Origin: Microvirga sp. 3-52
GTDB lineage: Bacteria > Pseudomonadota > Alphaproteobacteria > Rhizobiales > Beijerinckiaceae
Direction of reading: 5' to 3'
DNA: 64,000 nucleotides
Assembly: GCF_018383585.1 (NCBI RefSeq)
Contig: NZ_JAHAMK010000004.1
Coordinates: 138,457-202,456, forward strand
Shown here: positions 25,048 through 34,811 of the stretch, piece by piece
How the letters are laid out: each line of letters starts with the position of its first letter
How positions within the stretch are numbered: position 1 is the first letter of the stretch
The notes under the pieces: generated by a model
Told to the model about the DNA's origin: nothing
Seen by the model: only the letters and a program-made list of their open reading frames with translations
Databases searched by the model: none
Made by a program: the position numbers and the translations under genes

Positions 25048-27164
25048 TCGGCAGTGCTATAACGATTGCGGTTGCAATCCTGGGCTTCGCGGCTATCGCG
25101 CAGCAAACGGGTTCCGGCAGCAACCAGCCGCCAGCCGAATCGCCGCCACCTCCGGCGAACGGATCCCAGCCGCAGGTCGATGAATCCGCCCTGCGCTATT
25201 TCGCATCCCAGGGCGACACCCGCCGCGTGAATGCGGAAATCGCACGATTGCGGGCCCTCTATCCCAATTGGACTCCCCCCAGCGACCTGTCGCAGCTCTC
25301 GGGAGGCGCCGCAGCAGCAGCGCCCGACCCGCTCATCGAGCGCCTTTGGAACCTCTATCGCGAAGACCGAATCGCCGAGGTTCGCGCGGCCATCGCCGAA
25401 CGTCAGACCTCTGACCCGAACTGGAAGGCCCCGGAAGAGCTGGTCGCGGCGCTCGAGACGGTCGAGGCGCGCCGCCGGCTGACCAATGCGTCCGATACGG
25501 GTCAATGGCGTACGGTCCTGCAGGTGGCTACCGAAGCGCCCAGCCTCCTGACCTGCGTGAACGTGGACGTGCTCTGGCGCGTGGCGGAAGCCTTCGCCCG
25601 GACGGATCAGCCGAACCGGACACGGGACGTCTACACCTATCTCCTGCAGAACTGCGCCAGCCTGGGCGAGCGTCTGGCGACCTTGCAGAAGGCCTTGACC
25701 CTGCTGCCCGAGCAGCAGGTGGCGACCCTGCTCCAGTTCGAGCGCAAGACTGGCGAGTCCCCGGACGATTTCACCGCTATCCGCGACGAGCTGGCTCGCC
25801 GCCGGGTCGAGCGCGCCTCCCTCGACAGCAAGGCGACCGCATCGGCCGAAGATCTCGCCGTGGTCGAGCGGCTGATCCAGAACACGAACGAAGCCGGTCC
25901 CGTCCTGATTCTCGGATGGTACAATTACCATCACGGCAATCCCGCACGGGGGCTCGAACTGTTCAAGACGGCTCTCGACCGCGACGGCGGCACGAAGGCG
26001 GCGGAAGGCTATGCCATGTCGCTGCGGGCGCTCGAACGGCTTTCGGATGCGGAAGCCTTCGCCTACGAATGGCGCGAGCGCGCGCCCGAGAGCATGAAGA
26101 TCTATCTCGACGTGGCAACGGCGCTCCTCAGCCAGGACCCGGCGCCGCGCCTTGAGCCGCAGGTGCTTGCGCGGATCGTCCCGGTCGTCACGGCACAGCG
26201 CTTCTCGGATGCAGCCCAGGCTCTCGGCTGGTACTCCTACAATACGGAGCAGATCCGCACGGCGCGCGACTGGTTCCGCACAGCCCTGACCTGGAAGGCC
26301 GATGACGAAGCCTCGGCCTATGGATTGGCCCTGACGACACAGCGCCTCAACGACCGTGCCGGCTTCAACGCCGTGGTCGCGCAATGGCGGAGCCGCTCGC
26401 AGCGCATCGCCGACCTGGCGGACGGGGCCAACCCGGCCACCGGACGGCAGCCCGTCACCACCCCGCCTTCTCCTGTCGCCCAGGCTCCCCTGGCGCAGCC
26501 CATCGAGAGCGCTCCGCCGCCGGTCCAGCCTCGCCCAGTCTCCCGCGAAGTCACCGTCGAGCGAATCGAGACCGAGCAGACTTTCTCCCGGACCGAGGGC
26601 AATGTCCGGCGCAGGCAGACCCAGGCCCGATCAGCTCTGGGGCGCAATTGCACCATGACGCGCAATCCAGCTGGTCTGTCAGGTGACAGCGCTCTGACCC
26701 GCGGCTGGTGCCTCATGGAGATCAACCGTCCCATGGAAGCCGTAGCCGCCTTCGATCAGGCCATCGCCACCGGCAGCAGCCGCGCCCGCGAGGAAGCGGC
26801 CTACGGCAAGTCCCTTGCCTATCTGCGCAAGAACCTGACCTCCGAGGCCGCCATCGCCGCCACCGAGGCGCCGCAGACCCGCGAGCGCCGGGTGGAACTC
26901 GGCGCCTCGATCCTGACGCAGCGAGCGCTCGCGGCCTATCGCGACGGGCGCTATGTGGAAACCTTGATGGCCTTGAGCGAGAGGGCCCGCATCGTCCCGG
27001 AGCAGAACGACCTTCTGCTCATCCGCGGCTGGTCTTATGTCAGGCTCGGCCGCTACAACGATGCTGAGAAGGTTTTCCGTGCCGTCCAGCAGACGGGATA
27101 TTCCGAGGAGGCCGCGGCCGGCTTGAACGCCATTCTCGAAATCACCGGTCGGATGCGGTACTAG
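25038..27164 (+). CDS. bcsK: TPR-rich periplasmic protein of the cellulose operon (BcsK-like, in place of BcsC)
   Basis: A 708-residue protein with a signal peptide (about residues 1-22) and a Pro-rich linker, then tetratricopeptide-like helix pairs through most of its length. Examples are ARGLELFKTALDRDGG, DWFRTALTWKADDEASAYGLAL and DAEKVFRAVQQTGYSEEA. A motif ending in PNW (YPNWTPP, DPNWKAP) occurs twice near the start. A Pro-rich, unstructured region lies near residues 470-505. It ends on TPR sequence with no C-terminal beta-barrel, so unlike E. coli BcsC it cannot by itself form the outer-membrane pore. This matches BcsK of type III operons (family knowledge; assignment not verified by search). 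Confidence 0.72.
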   Translation: MRLVGSAITIAVAILGFAAIAQQTGSGSNQPPAESPPPPANGSQPQVDESALRYFASQGDTRRVNAEIARLRALYPNWTPPSDLSQLSGGAAAAAPDPLIERLWNLYREDRIAEVRAAIAERQTSDPNWKAPEELVAALETVEARRRLTNASDTGQWRTVLQVATEAPSLLTCVNVDVLWRVAEAFARTDQPNRTRDVYTYLLQNCASLGERLATLQKALTLLPEQQVATLLQFERKTGESPDDFTAIRDELARRRVERASLDSKATASAEDLAVVERLIQNTNEAGPVLILGWYNYHHGNPARGLELFKTALDRDGGTKAAEGYAMSLRALERLSDAEAFAYEWRERAPESMKIYLDVATALLSQDPAPRLEPQVLARIVPVVTAQRFSDAAQALGWYSYNTEQIRTARDWFRTALTWKADDEASAYGLALTTQRLNDRAGFNAVVAQWRSRSQRIADLADGANPATGRQPVTTPPSPVAQAPLAQPIESAPPPVQPRPVSREVTVERIETEQTFSRTEGNVRRRQTQARSALGRNCTMTRNPAGLSGDSALTRGWCLMEINRPMEAVAAFDQAIATGSSRAREEAAYGKSLAYLRKNLTSEAAIAATEAPQTRERRVELGASILTQRALAAYRDGRYVETLMALSERARIVPEQNDLLLIRGWSYVRLGRYNDAEKVFRAVQQTGYSEEAAAGLNAILEITGRMRY

Positions 27165-27260
27165 CTGTCCCGTGAGGGCGGTTGCCAGACCGAGCTTCGC
27201 ACCTATCTAATGGTCGAATGGGCTTGAGCCCTCCCTCAGTTTCCTCCCTTGATCGAATCC

Positions 27261-27767
27261 ATGGCCAGCTTGCAGATCATAGTGTTCGGCGTGTGCGGCA
27301 CCGCCTGTGCCCTGCACAGAAGCGCCGCACGCGAGTTTCTACCGCTGCCGCGCCTGTGGCGCGCTCCGGCCATGCCTCGCCCGGTGGCGGGCTTCTTCAA
27401 CCTGGGCGGGCATGCCATTCCGGTACTTCGGCTTGACGCGCTGTTCGGCCTTCAGCGTGTCGAGGATGGCACCGAGGGGGATCTCTACCGGCATTTGATC
27501 CTCGTTGATCGAATCAGCGGATCCGGGACGTCAGCGCTCCTCGTCGACCGGGTTCTCGATGTTGTGAGCGTTGATGCATCCCAGATTTCATCCGTCAGTG
27601 AGGAAGGCACCCTGAACGGCTGCGTCGAGGCGGAGGTCACCTGGGACGGGCGGCTCGTCCACCTGCTTTCGGTCGAGCGCATTCTTCTCGCCGAGGAGCA
27701 GCAGGCCCTTGCGGAACTCGGACGTCAGGCCCAGAACCGCCTCAGTGAATGGGCGGTTCCGGCCTAA
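27261..27767 (+). CDS. cheW: CheW-like scaffold protein (first; WspB-like position)
   Basis: A 168-residue CheW-domain protein that should link the chemoreceptor to CheA. It has a FGVCGTACALHRSAAREFLPLP start and the conserved central GFFNLGGHAIPVLRLDALFGL, the CheW motif for subdomain contact. The start could be the ATG at 27261 or a TTG at 27249; neither has a strong ribosome binding site. Only 96 bases without a clear terminator separate it from the cellulose operon. Its stop shares one base with the cheR start (TAATG). Two CheW genes in one cluster parallel WspB and WspD. Confidence 0.88.
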   Translation: MASLQIIVFGVCGTACALHRSAAREFLPLPRLWRAPAMPRPVAGFFNLGGHAIPVLRLDALFGLQRVEDGTEGDLYRHLILVDRISGSGTSALLVDRVLDVVSVDASQISSVSEEGTLNGCVEAEVTWDGRLVHLLSVERILLAEEQQALAELGRQAQNRLSEWAVPA

Positions 27768-29212
27768 TGGCCGCACGTGCCACTGCTATCCCACTGGTCG
27801 ATGCCGGCTTTCCAGAACTGAAAGGCCGCATCATCGAGCGTACGGGGCACTTCTACTACCAGGACAAGGACGACCTACTATGGGAGCGCGTACGCAAGCG
27901 CTTGCGTGCGACGGCACTTCCCGATTCGATTCAATACCTGAACCTCCTGGATGATGCGATTTCAGGCCCTGCCGAATGGGGCAAGCTCGAAACCGAGATC
28001 ACGATCGGCGAGACTTTTTTCTTTCGCTACGCGGAGCAGTTCGAGGCCCTGCGCGATACGATCCTGCCCGAGATCATTGAAAGGAAAGGCGCCACACGGC
28101 GGTTGCGCATCTGGAGCGCGGGATGCTCCACGGGAGCCGAACCCTATTCCCTCGCCATCCTCGTCAAGGGGGTTCTCGGCGAGAGCCTTGGAACATGGCG
28201 GGTCAGCATCGTCGGCACCGACATCAACGACAGCTTCCTCAACCTTGCCAGGCAGGCGCGGTTCGGAAAGTGGGCACTGCGATCGATGCCCGCCGAGGAA
28301 CGGGAACGCTACTTCCTGGCCTCGGGGAAGGACCAGTGGCTGGTGCGGCCGGAATTCCGCTCTCTGGTCCGCTTCGAAAAGCACAATCTCCTGAGCCTCC
28401 TCGACGGTACCTCGCCTCTCGAGCTCACCGATTTCGATCTGATCCTCTGCCGCAACGTCCTGATCTACTTTCATCCGGACACCGTAATCCGGATCGTCGA
28501 GGCCCTGCACAACCGCCTTGCAGAGGAGGGGTGGATGCTGCTCGGCCATGCGGAGCCCAATCCCACCTTCTCCGCCATGATGCAGACCCTGAATCTGCCA
28601 GGGACGGTGGCCTATCGGTCCGGCTCAGGGCCGGAATTGCCTTCAGTATCATCGTTCGAGCGGCCAAACCCGTACCCGAGGGACATTGCATCGCTACGGT
28701 CTGCTCCAAAACCGGTAGAACCCACCAAGCGGCAAGTTCTCTTACGTCCTGCGAAGGATCTCTTCAAAGCTCCGGTCTCCCGCGCTACTCCTCAGGCTCC
28801 AGATGCCTTGCTGGACCAGGTCAAAGCGCAAGCCAATTCCGGCGATTTCGTTGTGGCGGATGCTCTCTGCCGGAAAGCCCTTGCCGACCAGCCCTTGAGC
28901 GCTGTCCTTCACTTTTACCATGGCCTCATCCTCCAGGCGCTCAAACGGCCCGATGATGCTGAGAACAGCTTCCTTAAGAGCATCTACCTCGATAAAAGCT
29001 TTGCCATGGCTCACTACCACCTTGGACTGATGCTGCTTGCGGAAGGGCGATCCGGTGCTGGCCGGCGTGCACTGACCAATGCGGCCCGCATTGCGGCAGC
29101 GATGCCTGACGACCGCCTGCTCGACGAGGCGGACGGACTCACCGCCATGGATCTGCGCAACCTGGTCCGCATCCATCTCGAGGCGGCCACGCCGTCCAAG
29201 CGTAGGAGATGA
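27767..29212 (+). CDS. cheR: CheR methyltransferase with C-terminal TPR region (WspC-like)
   Basis: A 481-residue SAM-dependent methyltransferase that should methylate glutamates on the cluster's receptor. After the N-terminal helical domain, the catalytic domain has GETFFFRYAEQFEAL, the SAM-binding RIWSAGCSTGAEPYSLA (about residues 115-131), and FDLILCRNVLIYF (about 223-235). From about residue 345 a spacer leads to TPR-like helices (ALCRKALADQPLSAVLHFYHGL, AMAHYHLGLMLLAEG). CheR with C-terminal TPRs is the WspC form, typical of systems not dedicated to flagellar taxis. It overlaps the next gene by ATGA. Confidence 0.9.
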   Translation: MAARATAIPLVDAGFPELKGRIIERTGHFYYQDKDDLLWERVRKRLRATALPDSIQYLNLLDDAISGPAEWGKLETEITIGETFFFRYAEQFEALRDTILPEIIERKGATRRLRIWSAGCSTGAEPYSLAILVKGVLGESLGTWRVSIVGTDINDSFLNLARQARFGKWALRSMPAEERERYFLASGKDQWLVRPEFRSLVRFEKHNLLSLLDGTSPLELTDFDLILCRNVLIYFHPDTVIRIVEALHNRLAEEGWMLLGHAEPNPTFSAMMQTLNLPGTVAYRSGSGPELPSVSSFERPNPYPRDIASLRSAPKPVEPTKRQVLLRPAKDLFKAPVSRATPQAPDALLDQVKAQANSGDFVVADALCRKALADQPLSAVLHFYHGLILQALKRPDDAENSFLKSIYLDKSFAMAHYHLGLMLLAEGRSGAGRRALTNAARIAAAMPDDRLLDEADGLTAMDLRNLVRIHLEAATPSKRRR

Positions 29213-29811
29213 CCGTGGCCAGGTCAGTGCACCGCAAGCTGAGATTGATGGAGCGGGTCCGCATTCGTTCGGCCGAGGAGCGCATGCAGCAGATCCTCGA
29301 CGAGCGCACGGAACGCCTTGCAGCCCGCAAGGCTGCGACCTCCCCGGCAGAAGCTTTGCCTCGCGCGTTGGTCTGCGGTGCCGGGCGCGAGCGCTTCGGC
29401 CTCCCGATAGAGACCATCGCCGAAGTGTTGCCGCCCCAAAAGTGCATGCCGGTTCCCGATGGCCCACCTGCCTTAATCGGACTTTTCGGGCGGAGCGGAC
29501 AATTGGTGAGCGTGGTCGATCTTGCTCTCGCACTTGGATTGGAGGTTGCTTCACAGGACGACGAAAGCACTCACTTCATCCTGCTGCGGCGGGAGACACC
29601 CCGGGTTGCGCTGAGGGTCGAGCGCGCCCATGAAGTCGCAGATATCATACCCCTGACCGGCGAGGAGGCTGCAGGCTTTCGCAATGATGCCGTCACCGGC
29701 TACGGCAAGTCCCAATCCGGCCCTGATGATCAGGACGAAACCGTTTCTCTTCTCGACGTCGAGCGCCTACTGCGTCCCTTCCTATCCTCTTCATCTGTTT
29801 CTGGAGCCTGA
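29209..29811 (+). CDS. cheW: CheW-like protein with N-terminal extension (second; WspD-like position)
   Basis: A 200-residue CheW-domain protein. A charged, probably helical N-terminus (about residues 1-45, [20 protein letters not shown]) precedes the CheW fold, which has [16 protein letters not shown] and [22 protein letters not shown]. The long N-terminus is like that of WspD. It is coupled to cheR by ATGA, and the receptor gene starts one base after its stop. The C-terminus is Ser-rich. It is probably an adaptor with a role distinct from the first CheW. Confidence 0.87.
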   Translation: MTVARSVHRKLRLMERVRIRSAEERMQQILDERTERLAARKAATSPAEALPRALVCGAGRERFGLPIETIAEVLPPQKCMPVPDGPPALIGLFGRSGQLVSVVDLALALGLEVASQDDESTHFILLRRETPRVALRVERAHEVADIIPLTGEEAAGFRNDAVTGYGKSQSGPDDQDETVSLLDVERLLRPFLSSSSVSGA

Positions 29812-29812
29812 C

Positions 29813-31489
29813 GTGACGATCTCGATCGCCAATCGCATTCTTCTCGGCTTCGCCGTCATCGTCGCACTGATGGTCGGCCTCGGCGTCTATGCAATCAACC
29901 AACTCGACGATGTCCGACAATCGACAGAGACGATCGTGACGCGCGATCTGGCGCTGATGCGTCAGCTCGAAGAGCTTGGTGATCTGCAGAACAACATGCG
30001 GGGACTACGGGAGGAAATCCTCTCCCGCTTCTACCTGCGCTCGCTTGGCCAGCCGCAGGCCGCCGGTGACGACTTGTCCCGCTCCTGGGAACAGCAGGCC
30101 GCTGCGACCGACGCCTCTATGGCGCAGGCGATTGCAACGGTAAATGACTTAGCCATGCGGTCGGTCACGTCGCAGAGGGCAGATGCCTGGCGGCGCATTG
30201 CCGAAATTCTCAATCGTGCCAGCGGCGACCTGCGTCAGCTCCGCTCCTCGACAGAACGGCAATTCGCCGCCCAGCAGAGCAATGATTTTGCCGCAGTGGC
30301 AGCCACCCAGAACGCCTTGAACACCAGTCGCGAATCCTGGAACAGAAACCTGGTTCAAGCTCGCAGTGTGCTGGGCGAAGCGATCACGATTGGACAGAGA
30401 CGGATCAGCGAGGTTTATGAGCAGAGCCGGATGTCGATCATCATGGCCGTGGCCGTCGCGGCCCTCCTGAGCATCCTGATCACCTATGCCTTGCGCTCCT
30501 CCATCACAGGTCCGCTCAGCGCCTTCATGAGCTTTGTTGAACGGGTCGGACGGGGCGAGCTCGGCGGTCAGATGGCGGTGACCGGCAAGGACGAGATCGG
30601 ACATCTCGGTGCGACCCTCAACACCATGGTCGAAGGTCTCCGCCAACTCGCCCAACAGAGCCGCGAGGCAACTGAAAACCTGAACGCCTCAGCGGCGGAA
30701 ATCCGCGCATCGACCCAGGAGCAGGCGGCCTCTGTCGAGGAGCAGCTCGCTGCCGTTCAGGAAACTGCCGCAACCGTCGACGAGATCACGCATTCGGGCA
30801 CGCAGATCGGAAAGCGCGCGCAGGAGGTCATCGCATCAGCACAGGCTGCGGCACAGACCAGCATATCGGGACTGCAGGCCGTCGAAGAAACTGCGCGGGC
30901 CATGGATGCCATCCGCGAGCAGGCTGAAGCGGTGGCGGAAAACATCGTCGCCTTGAGCGAGAAGACGCAGGCCGTCGGCGAGATCATCACCTCCGTCAAC
31001 GACATTTCCGAGCGTACGCATCTTCTTGCCCTCAACGCCGCTATCGAAGCCGCCGCAGCGGGCGAGAACGGACGCAGTTTCGCCGTCGTGGCCTCCGAGA
31101 TGAAGACTCTTGCCGATCAGGCAAAGGATGCAACTTTGCAGGTGCGCTCGATTCTGGGTGACATTCAGCGCGGAATCAATTCCTCCGTGATGCTCACGGA
31201 GGAAGCCGTGAAACGCGTTGCCGCCGGCAAGGAGCGTACGGACATCACCCAGCAGACCATCACCGGAATCTCCACCCAGATCCAGGAGAGCGTCCAGACC
31301 TTCCAGCAGATCATCGCCTCGACCAATCAGCAGCAGCTTGGCATCGAGCAGGTGATGGGCGCCCTCCAGAACATCCGTCAGGCAAGTCAGCAGACGGCTG
31401 CCGGCACTCGCCAGCTCGATATGGCGGCAGCCAATCTGTCCAGCCTTTCGCAACAATTGCTCGGCCTTGCCGAGCGCTACCGTCTGTAA
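29813..31489 (+). CDS. Methyl-accepting chemoreceptor (WspA-like, transmembrane)
   Basis: A 558-residue receptor: TM1 at about 9-28, a helical periplasmic sensor of about 175 residues (like four-helix-bundle sensors), TM2 at about 208-226, HAMP to about 282, then the methyl-accepting coiled coil. The GTG at 29813 is the start, six bases after TGGAG. The signalling tip (about 397-430) is diverged: [19 protein letters not shown] has His403 for the usual Asn and Ala415 for the Arg found in taxis receptors (Arg388 of Tsr). No CheR-binding pentapeptide ends the protein. It likely senses an envelope or surface cue and drives the CheA-REC kinase. The stimulus is unknown. Confidence 0.92.
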   Translation: MTISIANRILLGFAVIVALMVGLGVYAINQLDDVRQSTETIVTRDLALMRQLEELGDLQNNMRGLREEILSRFYLRSLGQPQAAGDDLSRSWEQQAAATDASMAQAIATVNDLAMRSVTSQRADAWRRIAEILNRASGDLRQLRSSTERQFAAQQSNDFAAVAATQNALNTSRESWNRNLVQARSVLGEAITIGQRRISEVYEQSRMSIIMAVAVAALLSILITYALRSSITGPLSAFMSFVERVGRGELGGQMAVTGKDEIGHLGATLNTMVEGLRQLAQQSREATENLNASAAEIRASTQEQAASVEEQLAAVQETAATVDEITHSGTQIGKRAQEVIASAQAAAQTSISGLQAVEETARAMDAIREQAEAVAENIVALSEKTQAVGEIITSVNDISERTHLLALNAAIEAAAAGENGRSFAVVASEMKTLADQAKDATLQVRSILGDIQRGINSSVMLTEEAVKRVAAGKERTDITQQTITGISTQIQESVQTFQQIIASTNQQQLGIEQVMGALQNIRQASQQTAAGTRQLDMAAANLSSLSQQLLGLAERYRL

Positions 31490-31516
31490 GCGGTCCACGG
31501 TAGGGACGCCCGTATC

Positions 31517-33724
31517 GTGACGGATATTCGCAAGCAGCTGCTAGCAGCCTTCGATGCGGAGCATCGCGAGCATCTTCAGGCGATTCGGACTGCTCTCGAT
31601 CATGCGGGCGGGGGCGGGGTTGATCTGACGGATATTTTTCGCCGGGCACACAGCCTGAAGGGTGCCGCCCGTGCCGTGGACCTGCCAGCGGTCGAGGAAG
31701 TTGCGCACCAGCTCGAAGCACTCTTCTCCCAAGTGCTTGAGGGGCAACAAGCCCTGGACGACCCCGCCATCGCAGTGGTGCGGCAGAATCTCGACCTGAT
31801 CGAAGATCTTGTCGCAGATGTCCTGAAGCCGCCGGAAGCGCAGATGTCTCCAGCCTCGGCGTCGGAGCCTGCGGCGCCTGAACTGGAACCAGCTGATCCG
31901 AAGGCGGATGCGTCCGCGCCGACCGATACCGGTACAGGTCCCTATCTCCGCGTTGCTGCCGAGCAGATGGAGGATTTGTCCGATTCCATGTACCAGCTCC
32001 TGGCGGAGCTGCAGGCGGACGAAGGGATCGACGACACGTTGCGGCAGATCGAGCTGGAGATTCGCGGCTTGGGGAGAAGCTGGGATCAGCTGCATGCGCA
32101 GGTGAGCGCCCTGAGTTCCGCAGCACAAAGGCCACAGGGCCGCGACGTCCCATCCTTTGCCCCGCGCCTACGCGATTTCGACCAGGGCTTGAAAGCGCTG
32201 TTTCGTAGGCTGTCCGCCCTGTCCCGCGACAGAAGGCAATCGAGCTGGTCCATCGAGCAGGCGGCACGCCAGGTGCGCGACAGCATTGACCGCGTATCCC
32301 TCGTGTCGGCAGAGACGGTTTTCGGCGGCTTCGGCCATATGGTGCGCGAGATCGCGCGCAAAGCCGGACGCGACGTAGAGGTGCGCAGCATCGGTCTCGA
32401 TATCCAGGTGGACCGGCAAGTGCTTCAGGCCCTGAAGGACCCCGTGATGCACCTTCTCCGCAATGCGGTGAGCCACGGTGCCGAACCGCCGGAGGAGCGC
32501 ATCGCCAGGGGCAAGCCCGAGCGGGCCGAGGTAACCCTGGAATTGGCCTCCCGTGGCGCACGTCTGGCCATCAGCGTCCGTGACGACGGACGCGGCCCCA
32601 ATCTGGCGCGCATCGAGCAGGTCGCCGTCGAACGCGGGCTGCTGCAGTCGCGAGATGCAGGTCATGTCCCGCCGATGATGGATCAGCTGCTGTCCCTCGT
32701 CTTCGCCCCCGGCTTCTCGACGGCTGGCGAAGTCGACCGGCTGTCGGGCCGCGGCATGGGACTTTCCGTCGTCGCGGAAGCGGTTCGCAAGCTGCAGGGT
32801 TCGGTTCTGCTGCGGCCGCGTTATCCACATGGAACAGAGATTCTGCTGAACGTGCCTTTCACGGCGGCGCGCCAGTCGCTGCTGCTGCTGGAAGCCGAGG
32901 AGCGGACGTTTGGCCTACCATCCCATGCAGTGGATCGTCTCCTACGGCTGCCTGCCAGTACTCTGGAAAGCGTGGAAGGCCGTCCGACTGTACGGATCGA
33001 GATTGGGGGGGAGGACGTTATCGTTCCAGTCGTCGCCCTCGCAGCCCTGACAGGATCCCCGAATGCCCCCCTCCCCACCGAGGCAGGACACGTGAAGGCC
33101 GTGGTCATCCGTCATGGTTCCCGCACCTGTGCGCTCGCGGTCAATGCGTTCCACGATGTTCGCACAATGCTTGTCAGCGATGTCCAGGCGATCGGCCTGA
33201 GCGAGCTGATTTCGGGCACCGTTCTTCTAGAAAACGAGTTGCCGGCTCTCGTGCTAAGCCCGGACAAGTTGGTCGAGCACTGGGTAAAGAACGAAGGCAA
33301 GCTCGCGGCCGGGGGCCTGGGCCTCACCCGATGGGCTCCCGAGGAGGAACGTCGTGCGAAGACCATTCTCGTGGTCGATGATTCCATCACGACCCGCACC
33401 CTTGAGAAGAGTATTCTGGAGGCACAGGGTTACGAGGTTCTCCTCAGCGTCGACGGCATCGACGCCCTTCACGCGCTGCGCTCGGGCGAGGCTATCGTCG
33501 ATCTCGTCATTGCCGATGTGGAAATGCCGCGCATGGACGGCTTTGGCCTGCTGCAGGCGATCAAGAACGACCCACGGCTGTCCACCCTTCCCGTGATCCT
33601 CATGACTTCGCGCGCCGACCCGGAGGATGTACGCAAGGGTCTCGATCTGGGCGCGAGCGCCTATATTACGAAGCAGAAGTTCGATCAGCGCGAACTCTTG
33701 GCAACGATCGGGCAGATGTTGTGA
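31517..33724 (+). CDS. cheA: CheA-type hybrid histidine kinase with C-terminal receiver (WspE-like)
   Basis: A 735-residue kinase. The HPt domain has the phospho-accepting His45 in RRAHSLKGAARAVD. An acidic/Ala-Pro linker follows; no P2 CheY-docking domain is evident. Dimerisation helices lead to a CheA-type ATPase with the N box LLRNAVSHGAEPPEER (about 313), G1 RDDGRGPNL (about 355) and G2 SGRGMGLSVV (about 410). A CheW-like domain spans about 440-575. The receiver begins at KTILVVDDS (about 615), with phospho-acceptor Asp667 in IADVEMPRMDG. The layout equals WspE. The start is GTG 31517. Phosphate should pass from His45 to its own receiver, CheB and the receiver kinases encoded downstream. 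Confidence 0.92.
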   Translation: MTDIRKQLLAAFDAEHREHLQAIRTALDHAGGGGVDLTDIFRRAHSLKGAARAVDLPAVEEVAHQLEALFSQVLEGQQALDDPAIAVVRQNLDLIEDLVADVLKPPEAQMSPASASEPAAPELEPADPKADASAPTDTGTGPYLRVAAEQMEDLSDSMYQLLAELQADEGIDDTLRQIELEIRGLGRSWDQLHAQVSALSSAAQRPQGRDVPSFAPRLRDFDQGLKALFRRLSALSRDRRQSSWSIEQAARQVRDSIDRVSLVSAETVFGGFGHMVREIARKAGRDVEVRSIGLDIQVDRQVLQALKDPVMHLLRNAVSHGAEPPEERIARGKPERAEVTLELASRGARLAISVRDDGRGPNLARIEQVAVERGLLQSRDAGHVPPMMDQLLSLVFAPGFSTAGEVDRLSGRGMGLSVVAEAVRKLQGSVLLRPRYPHGTEILLNVPFTAARQSLLLLEAEERTFGLPSHAVDRLLRLPASTLESVEGRPTVRIEIGGEDVIVPVVALAALTGSPNAPLPTEAGHVKAVVIRHGSRTCALAVNAFHDVRTMLVSDVQAIGLSELISGTVLLENELPALVLSPDKLVEHWVKNEGKLAAGGLGLTRWAPEEERRAKTILVVDDSITTRTLEKSILEAQGYEVLLSVDGIDALHALRSGEAIVDLVIADVEMPRMDGFGLLQAIKNDPRLSTLPVILMTSRADPEDVRKGLDLGASAYITKQKFDQRELLATIGQML

Positions 33725-33734
33725 GTTTCCGGCG

Positions 33735-34811
33735 ATGAGTATGGCGCCACAGCCGCGGGTCCGTGTGATGGTCGTCGAGGATTCCCTTGTCGTCCGTCAG
33801 CTGCTCGTCCATATCATCGCCAGCGATCCGCGCCTTGTGGTCGCAGCCGCCGTCAGCTCGGCGGAGGAGGCGCTCCGTGAAATCGGCCGGGTACAACCGG
33901 ACGTCGTGTCCATGGATATACGACTTCCCGGAATGGACGGGCTCGAAGCGACACGCCGGATCATGTCGGAGCACCCGACGCCCATCGTCGTCATAGCCGA
34001 CAGCATCGAGGATTCCTCGCTCAAGATATCCATGAATGCGCTCCGGGCGGGTGCGCTCACGGTGGTGGAAAAGCCTGTCGGCCTCTCCAGCACCAACTAT
34101 GCTGGGATCGCGAGCACCATCTGCACCCAGCTCTACATCATGAGCCAAGTGCCGGTGGTCCGGCAGCGCTCGTTTGCGCCATGGCGCGAGAAGACGACAA
34201 GCACAGAGCCGAGGCTTGATCCGGAATGGAGCGCAACACGCCCGAGCATCATGGGCATCGCCGCCTCCACGGGAGGGCCGCCCGCCCTTGCCAAGGTCCT
34301 GGGAGCCCTTCCGGATGACTTCCCGATACCGATCCTCCTCGTTCAGCACATGGGGGCCCCATTCATGGAGGGCTTCGCCTCCTGGCTGAACGGACTAATG
34401 CCCTTGAAAGTACGCTTGGCGCAGGATCAAGAGATCCCGGCTGCCGGGAATGTCTATGTCGCTCCCGGCGACCGGCACCTGCTGCTTTCTCCTGCGGGCA
34501 CCTTGAAGGTGAGCGCCGAACCTCCCATAGGCAATCAGCGGCCTTCTGCCACCATGCTGTTCCAGTCAATTGCCCGTTCGGCGGGCCGGAGGGGGCTCGG
34601 GGTCATTCTCACCGGCATGGGCGAGGATGGGGCGCAGGGTCTCGTCGAGATGCGCCAGGCCGGGGGGTATGGACTGGCAGAGGATGAAAGCACCGCCGTC
34701 GTCTATGGCATGCCGGCGGCTGCAGCCCGGATGGGCGGCGTCAATGTCAGCCTGCCCCTTGACCTGATTGCGCCCCGGATCTTGAGGCTGACGCAGGGAG
34801 ACGGCCAATGA
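33735..34811 (+). CDS. cheB: CheB response regulator / receptor methylesterase (WspF-like)
   Basis: A 358-residue protein with a receiver domain (phospho-acceptor Asp61 in VSMDIRLPGMDG), a linker, and a methylesterase domain. The catalytic triad is in place: Ser178 in IAASTGGPP, His205 in VQHMGAP and Asp298 in TGMGEDGAQG. It should remove receptor methyl groups and so set adaptation opposite CheR. The ATG at 33735 follows cheA by 10 bases; a longer frame upstream lies inside cheA and is rejected. Its stop overlaps the next kinase start (ATGA). Confidence 0.93.
   Translation: MSMAPQPRVRVMVVEDSLVVRQLLVHIIASDPRLVVAAAVSSAEEALREIGRVQPDVVSMDIRLPGMDGLEATRRIMSEHPTPIVVIADSIEDSSLKISMNALRAGALTVVEKPVGLSSTNYAGIASTICTQLYIMSQVPVVRQRSFAPWREKTTSTEPRLDPEWSATRPSIMGIAASTGGPPALAKVLGALPDDFPIPILLVQHMGAPFMEGFASWLNGLMPLKVRLAQDQEIPAAGNVYVAPGDRHLLLSPAGTLKVSAEPPIGNQRPSATMLFQSIARSAGRRGLGVILTGMGEDGAQGLVEMRQAGGYGLAEDESTAVVYGMPAAAARMGGVNVSLPLDLIAPRILRLTQGDGQ

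Noticed and set aside
27165..27260. Terminator between bcsK and cheW
   Set aside because: Only a 5-bp GGGCT/AGCCC stem with a 2-base loop and no T-run; too weak to call.
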